14,633 nucleotides of DNA from Chloroflexota bacterium (lineage in GTDB: Bacteria > Chloroflexota > Limnocylindria > Limnocylindrales > CSP1-4). A program made the translations under genes and the position numbers. Shown piece by piece: positions 11,820-14,633 of the stretch. The notes below the pieces were generated by a model. It made no database searches. It was not told the origin of the DNA and saw only the letters and a list, made by a program, of their open reading frames with translations. How positions within the stretch are numbered: position 1 is the stretch's first letter; each line of letters begins with the position of its first letter. Location: NCBI GenBank assembly GCA_021814735.1, contig JAKAHX010000012.1, positions 1 to 14,633 on the forward strand, written 5' to 3'.

Positions 11820-13676
11820 TCAAGAGCCGCCACCGTCGAGGTGCACGGGACGGACGTGCTCGCCGTCGTCGCTGCGCCACGCGAGGCTGCCGGCGAGGCT
11901 CGACAGGCGCCGCGTCCGGTCGAGGCGCATCGGGGCGCCGCGGAGCACCTGGAGCGATCCGGTGGGCGACAGCCACCGGACGGCCGTCTCTGGGGTGTCG
12001 AAGGCCTCGGAAATCAGCTCGCGGGGGATGCCCTTCGCCTTGCGCACCACCAGATCGTGCGGCCCGTCATAGACCGCCTTGCCGTGCTCGTGCCGCCCTG
12101 TCCTGTGGCACCGCTCGACGCCTGTGTAGACCTTGGGCGCGATCGCACGGAACGTGCGCCAGTCGTGCTCGATCTTCACCCGCCCGAACGCAGGACCGAG
12201 GCGATCGGCCACGCGATCGAGGCGGGTGGCCGGGAACGTGAGGGAATCGGTGTCGGCGTACACCACCGCCTCGGGGCCGATCGCATCGGCGTACGCGGCG
12301 AGGGTGAGCCTCGCGTGTGCCGTGATCCACGCGGCCCAGTCGGGGCGGAGGTAATCGGCGTTGATCGGCTGGTCGCGTCGGACCCACAGGCCGCGGTACG
12401 CCTCGGCCGCCACGGGGTCGGCAGCATCGAACGCGGGTGGATACCAGTCCGGGCCGGGTCGGTCTGTCGCCATCTGCCAATCGTCATGCGTCGGGCGTGA
12501 TCCGAACTTTCCGTACAGGCCATTTCCTGTGATCTTGCCCACCACGGACGCCGCGCCGCCCTCGGCCCGCAGCGACTCGACCGCGTCCACGAACAGGCCG
12601 AACGGGTAGGCGAGGCGGGGCCATGTCCAGCCGGCGAACACGTCGAAGCGGTAGCCGCGGTCCTGCGCCCGCGCCAGCTCGTCGGAGCTGACGACCGTCT
12701 CGAACGTGCCGGTCGGCCAGGCGAGCACGCCCGCGGGGTCGCGGTAGGGGACGAACGTCCACGGCTCGTCACGCGGCACCGTGATCCGCACGCGGTAGAA
12801 CCCGGGGCGCCCGCGGCGGAACGCCCGCGCCGGCGTCGGGTGTCCGTCGGGCACACCGTGGAGGCGCATGACATAGGGATACATCGAATTGACATCGATC
12901 GTCACCATGTCAGCGTGCTCGCGCAGCGACCCGACGCGCACCATGCCGCCGAAGTAGCCTGCGCGGGCCAGGTCGGCGGCAGCCTGCGGCGGCGGGGCGA
13001 ACGAGGCGCCGGCGAGCATGCCGCGCCACGCCCGCATGGCCGTGCCGGCCGCCGACCACGACGGCAGGGTGCCGAACCGCTCGGCCAGGATCGCCCGGTA
13101 GCCGGTCAGGACCGCGAGCAGTGCGTCCGAGTCGCGGGCCGCGTAGGCGCGGTGCTCCGGGTTGTCGGGATCGAACGTCACGCCGTCCGCGAGGCCGATA
13201 TCGCCCTTGGGCAGCTCGGGCGCGAACGCCTCGGCCAGCGACTGCAGGGGAGCGGGGAGCAGGGCATAGGAATCGCGCAGATCCGTCCGGTGCCGGTGGC
13301 CGGCCTGCCCGCGGGCGACCCGCCACCCGATGATCGCGTCGGCCCGCGTGATGGGCACCACCACGGCGCCCGCGGCCACGTCGTCGCGGGCGGGCGGGAG
13401 CAGGTAGATGTAATCGTAATTGCCGCCGTTGTGCGCCCACCAGGTGTGATCGCGGCCCGAGCAGACGCCGTGACTGTTGCCCGACACGAGCACGTGCCAG
13501 AGCTCATCGGCCGTCCGTCCCTCGCGGGGCGGCAGGCCCGCGGCGCGGCGGTGCTCGCATGTCGCCGTCCAGTGGAGCAGGGGACCGCGCAGGCCGTCGG
13601 TCTCGACATCGAGCACCCCATAGGGGCGCTCGTCTGCCGCTGACGGGGGATGGCCGGCGCCAAGGCGACTAGTCAT
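11820..13676 (-). CDS. Protein-primed family B DNA polymerase
   Basis: A 618-aa replicative polymerase, between phi29 (575 aa) and Bam35 (about 735) in length. The 3'-5' exonuclease shows Exo I D23-x-E25 (VLDVETD), Exo II in HNGGNYDYIYL (82-92) and Exo III Y178-x3-D182. The YxGG linker is Y241FGG. The polymerase domain has motif A D261VNSMYP, motif B K381ITGNGLYG, motif C Y473ADTDS and the KxY motif K515VY. The span of about 110 residues between motifs A and B can hold the TPR1/TPR2 insertions of the protein-primed subgroup. It would extend from a terminal protein at the genome ends and displace the other strand. The start at 13676 overlaps the terminal-protein candidate by 8 bp. Motif B has Gly386 where NSxYG polymerases have Ser. 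All metal-binding Asp are present, so the enzyme should be active. Confidence 0.93.
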   Translation of the reverse strand: MTSRLGAGHPPSAADERPYGVLDVETDGLRGPLLHWTATCEHRRAAGLPPREGRTADELWHVLVSGNSHGVCSGRDHTWWAHNGGNYDYIYLLPPARDDVAAGAVVVPITRADAIIGWRVARGQAGHRHRTDLRDSYALLPAPLQSLAEAFAPELPKGDIGLADGVTFDPDNPEHRAYAARDSDALLAVLTGYRAILAERFGTLPSWSAAGTAMRAWRGMLAGASFAPPPQAAADLARAGYFGGMVRVGSLREHADMVTIDVNSMYPYVMRLHGVPDGHPTPARAFRRGRPGFYRVRITVPRDEPWTFVPYRDPAGVLAWPTGTFETVVSSDELARAQDRGYRFDVFAGWTWPRLAYPFGLFVDAVESLRAEGGAASVVGKITGNGLYGKFGSRPTHDDWQMATDRPGPDWYPPAFDAADPVAAEAYRGLWVRRDQPINADYLRPDWAAWITAHARLTLAAYADAIGPEAVVYADTDSLTFPATRLDRVADRLGPAFGRVKIEHDWRTFRAIAPKVYTGVERCHRTGRHEHGKAVYDGPHDLVVRKAKGIPRELISEAFDTPETAVRWLSPTGSLQVLRGAPMRLDRTRRLSSLAGSLAWRSDDGEHVRPVHLDGGGS

Positions 13677-14307
13677 CGAGGAACCGCACCTCGACGATCG
13701 ACACGGTGCCGTCCTCGAACACGCTCGCGAGCACGTCGCGGATCAGGTCGGCCGACCATCCGCCCTCGCACACCTCACGTCCCGCCGGACCGGCGATCAG
13801 GTCCTCGCCGGCGAGCCCGGTGGCGACCGTCCGCCACTGTGCCGCCGCGCCGCGCCAGTCCGACCCGTAGCCCGCGAGCAGGTTGCCGCGGGCCGCGATC
13901 TGGACCGTCGTGCTGTCGGGCACGCGCCGGATCGCCGTGACGGCCGCCTCGAGCTGGTCGGGGCGGTAGTGGCGCCAGAGGAACCCCTCGCCGCGCCGCC
14001 CGAGCTCGACGCCGGCCGGGCCGTGATACCGCTCGAATTCGTAATGCCCGGCCACGCTGTGCTCGCCGGTGGCGACCTGCCGCCGCAGGGCCGCGAGGTG
14101 CCGCTCCTGCTTCCGGCGGCGCACCAGGGCGGCGCGGTCGGCACGCTCACGCTCGGTCGCGTCACGCCGCAGGCGGGGAAGGGGGGCCTGCCGCTCACGC
14201 GGCGCCTCGCGGTGGCCGCGGGCCTGCTGTCGGCTCTTGCCCGACGCGAGGCCATTGGCGATCCGCCGGGCGTACTCGGCGGCATAGTCACGGGGTTTGC
14301 GGGCCAT
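13669..14307 (-). CDS. Terminal protein candidate
   Basis: A 212-aa protein, very basic in its first 80 residues (17-35 ANGLASGKSRQQARGHRE, then RERQAPLPRLRR, ERERADRAALVRRRKQERH), followed by a folded C-terminal part (about 85-212) with FERYHGPAGVELG, RPDQLEAAVTAIRRVP, TVQIAARG and a Trp/Glu-rich end. The opening pattern 'DYAAEYARRIANGLASGKSRQQARGH' region resembles a motif common in actinobacterial phage and mobile-element proteins. Its stop overlaps the polymerase start by 8 bp, matching the terminal protein-polymerase order in PRD1 and phi29 relatives, and size is near PRD1 P8 (259 aa). Candidate priming Tyr or Ser cannot be singled out. It could instead be another DNA-binding replication protein. 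Confidence 0.55.
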   Translation of the reverse strand: MARKPRDYAAEYARRIANGLASGKSRQQARGHREAPRERQAPLPRLRRDATERERADRAALVRRRKQERHLAALRRQVATGEHSVAGHYEFERYHGPAGVELGRRGEGFLWRHYRPDQLEAAVTAIRRVPDSTTVQIAARGNLLAGYGSDWRGAAAQWRTVATGLAGEDLIAGPAGREVCEGGWSADLIRDVLASVFEDGTVSIVEVRFLDD

Positions 14308-14316
14308 GGCCGGCCC

Positions 14317-14547
14317 CTAGGGGCGGTGCGGGTGGGCCACTCCCGATGCGTAGGCGGCGCCCGGCGAGGCGCCCGAGGGGCCGCGGTCGCGGGTGCTGGG
14401 GGGCTCCGCGATGTAGCGGCCCAGTCGCTCGGCGATCAGATGGGCGAGGGTCCGCGGATGGTCGGGTCCGAACCGTCCGCCGCAGGTGTCGCACCAGGCG
14501 GTCGGGGCGGGCGGCAGGGGGTCATCGGCGGCGAGTCGTCGCGGCAT
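14317..14547 (-). CDS. Small Cys/His protein, first gene of the minus-strand unit
   Basis: A 76-aa protein with Cys19-x2-Cys22 (WCDTCGGRFG) followed by His30 and His36 (DHPRTLAHLIAERLGRYI), a zinc-finger-like arrangement (C-x2-C-x7-H-x5-H) before a helix. The second half is Arg/Pro/Gly-rich without structure. ATG 14547 has GAGGA about 8 nt upstream, a good site, and its stop is 9 nt before the terminal-protein start. As the leading gene of the replication region it may be an early regulator or DNA-binding partner of replication. No relative is recognised. Confidence 0.6.
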   Translation of the reverse strand: MPRRLAADDPLPPAPTAWCDTCGGRFGPDHPRTLAHLIAERLGRYIAEPPSTRDRGPSGASPGAAYASGVAHPHRP

Positions 14548-14633
14548 CGGGGCGTCCTCGGGGATGGGGATCAGACCCGACCATCATCGCCCCAGTGTCA
14601 AATCGGGATAGACAGGTGCCGGGTCGGGGCCTG
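14548..14633. other. Right end, leader of the minus-strand unit
   Basis: The 86 bp upstream of the first minus-strand gene must hold or follow its promoter. A TTGACA (minus strand, 14601-14596) is present, but no -10 box lies 16-19 bp beyond, so a promoter is only possible. No coding sequence is seen, and it shows no inverted match to the left end. Confidence 0.4.

Noticed and set aside
14596..14601. TTGACA near the right end as a promoter for the replication genes
   Set aside because: No acceptable -10 at 16-19 bp on the minus strand.
1..14633. CRISPR arrays, insertion sequences, integrase or attachment sites
   Set aside because: No spaced repeats, transposase or recombinase motifs were seen; the AlpA-like protein alone does not show integration.

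Overview
The window reads as one nearly complete, compact, GC-rich virus genome of the tectivirus type (PRD1/Bam35-like: tailless, icosahedral, internal membrane, protein-primed linear DNA). The main evidence is a gene order on the minus strand that runs from a terminal-protein candidate and a protein-primed family B DNA polymerase, through a probable ssDNA-binding protein, to an FtsK/HerA-type packaging ATPase, a major-capsid candidate, several small or tail-anchored membrane proteins, a lysozyme-like virion enzyme, a holin-like protein and a papain-like peptidase. Size (14.6 kb), order and single dominant strand all fit that virus group. The host looks bacterial: there is a near-consensus sigma70-type promoter at the left end, clear Shine-Dalgarno sequences, and a peptidoglycan-hydrolase-like gene. 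The very high GC, the TANNNT-type -10 box, the AlpA/MerR-like HTH protein and the small Cys/His proteins resemble actinobacterial phages, so an actinobacterial host is the best guess, but it is an inference.

Layout from right to left on the minus strand. 14547-10603 is the replication region: a 76-aa Cys/His protein, the terminal-protein candidate overlapping the polymerase, a 270-bp gap without a convincing gene, a 66-aa Cys-rich protein, a strongly structured 159-bp leader, an OB-fold-like ssDNA-binding candidate and a 47-aa membrane protein, closed by a GC hairpin. 10542-8465 is the packaging region: a 311-aa protein with a C2H2 finger, the packaging ATPase and a zinc-ribbon protein. 8448-4396 is the capsid and vertex region behind its own promoter: a small polytopic membrane protein, the major capsid candidate, a strong hairpin, a tail-anchored protein, a poly-Ala protein, a two-part beta-rich vertex/spike candidate and a glycine-rich receptor-binding candidate. 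4394-1894 holds a membrane-anchored lysozyme-like protein, another tail-anchored protein with an in-frame 39-bp duplication, a holin-like protein and the papain-like peptidase. 1897-807 is a chain of tiny overlapping unknown genes.

The only plus-strand genes are at the left end (151-684): a small, very acidic protein and an HTH regulator under the consensus-like promoter, facing the main transcription unit and separated from it by a perfect 11-bp hairpin. They look like an early or regulatory module.

Many genes overlap by ATGA or GTGA, so translation is probably coupled. Several annotated starts (4394, 5823, 1897, 3732, 1091, 9623) were chosen for that reason over longer open frames. I see no inverted terminal repeat between the two ends of the window, so the true termini are probably missing or the contig was assembled in another form.
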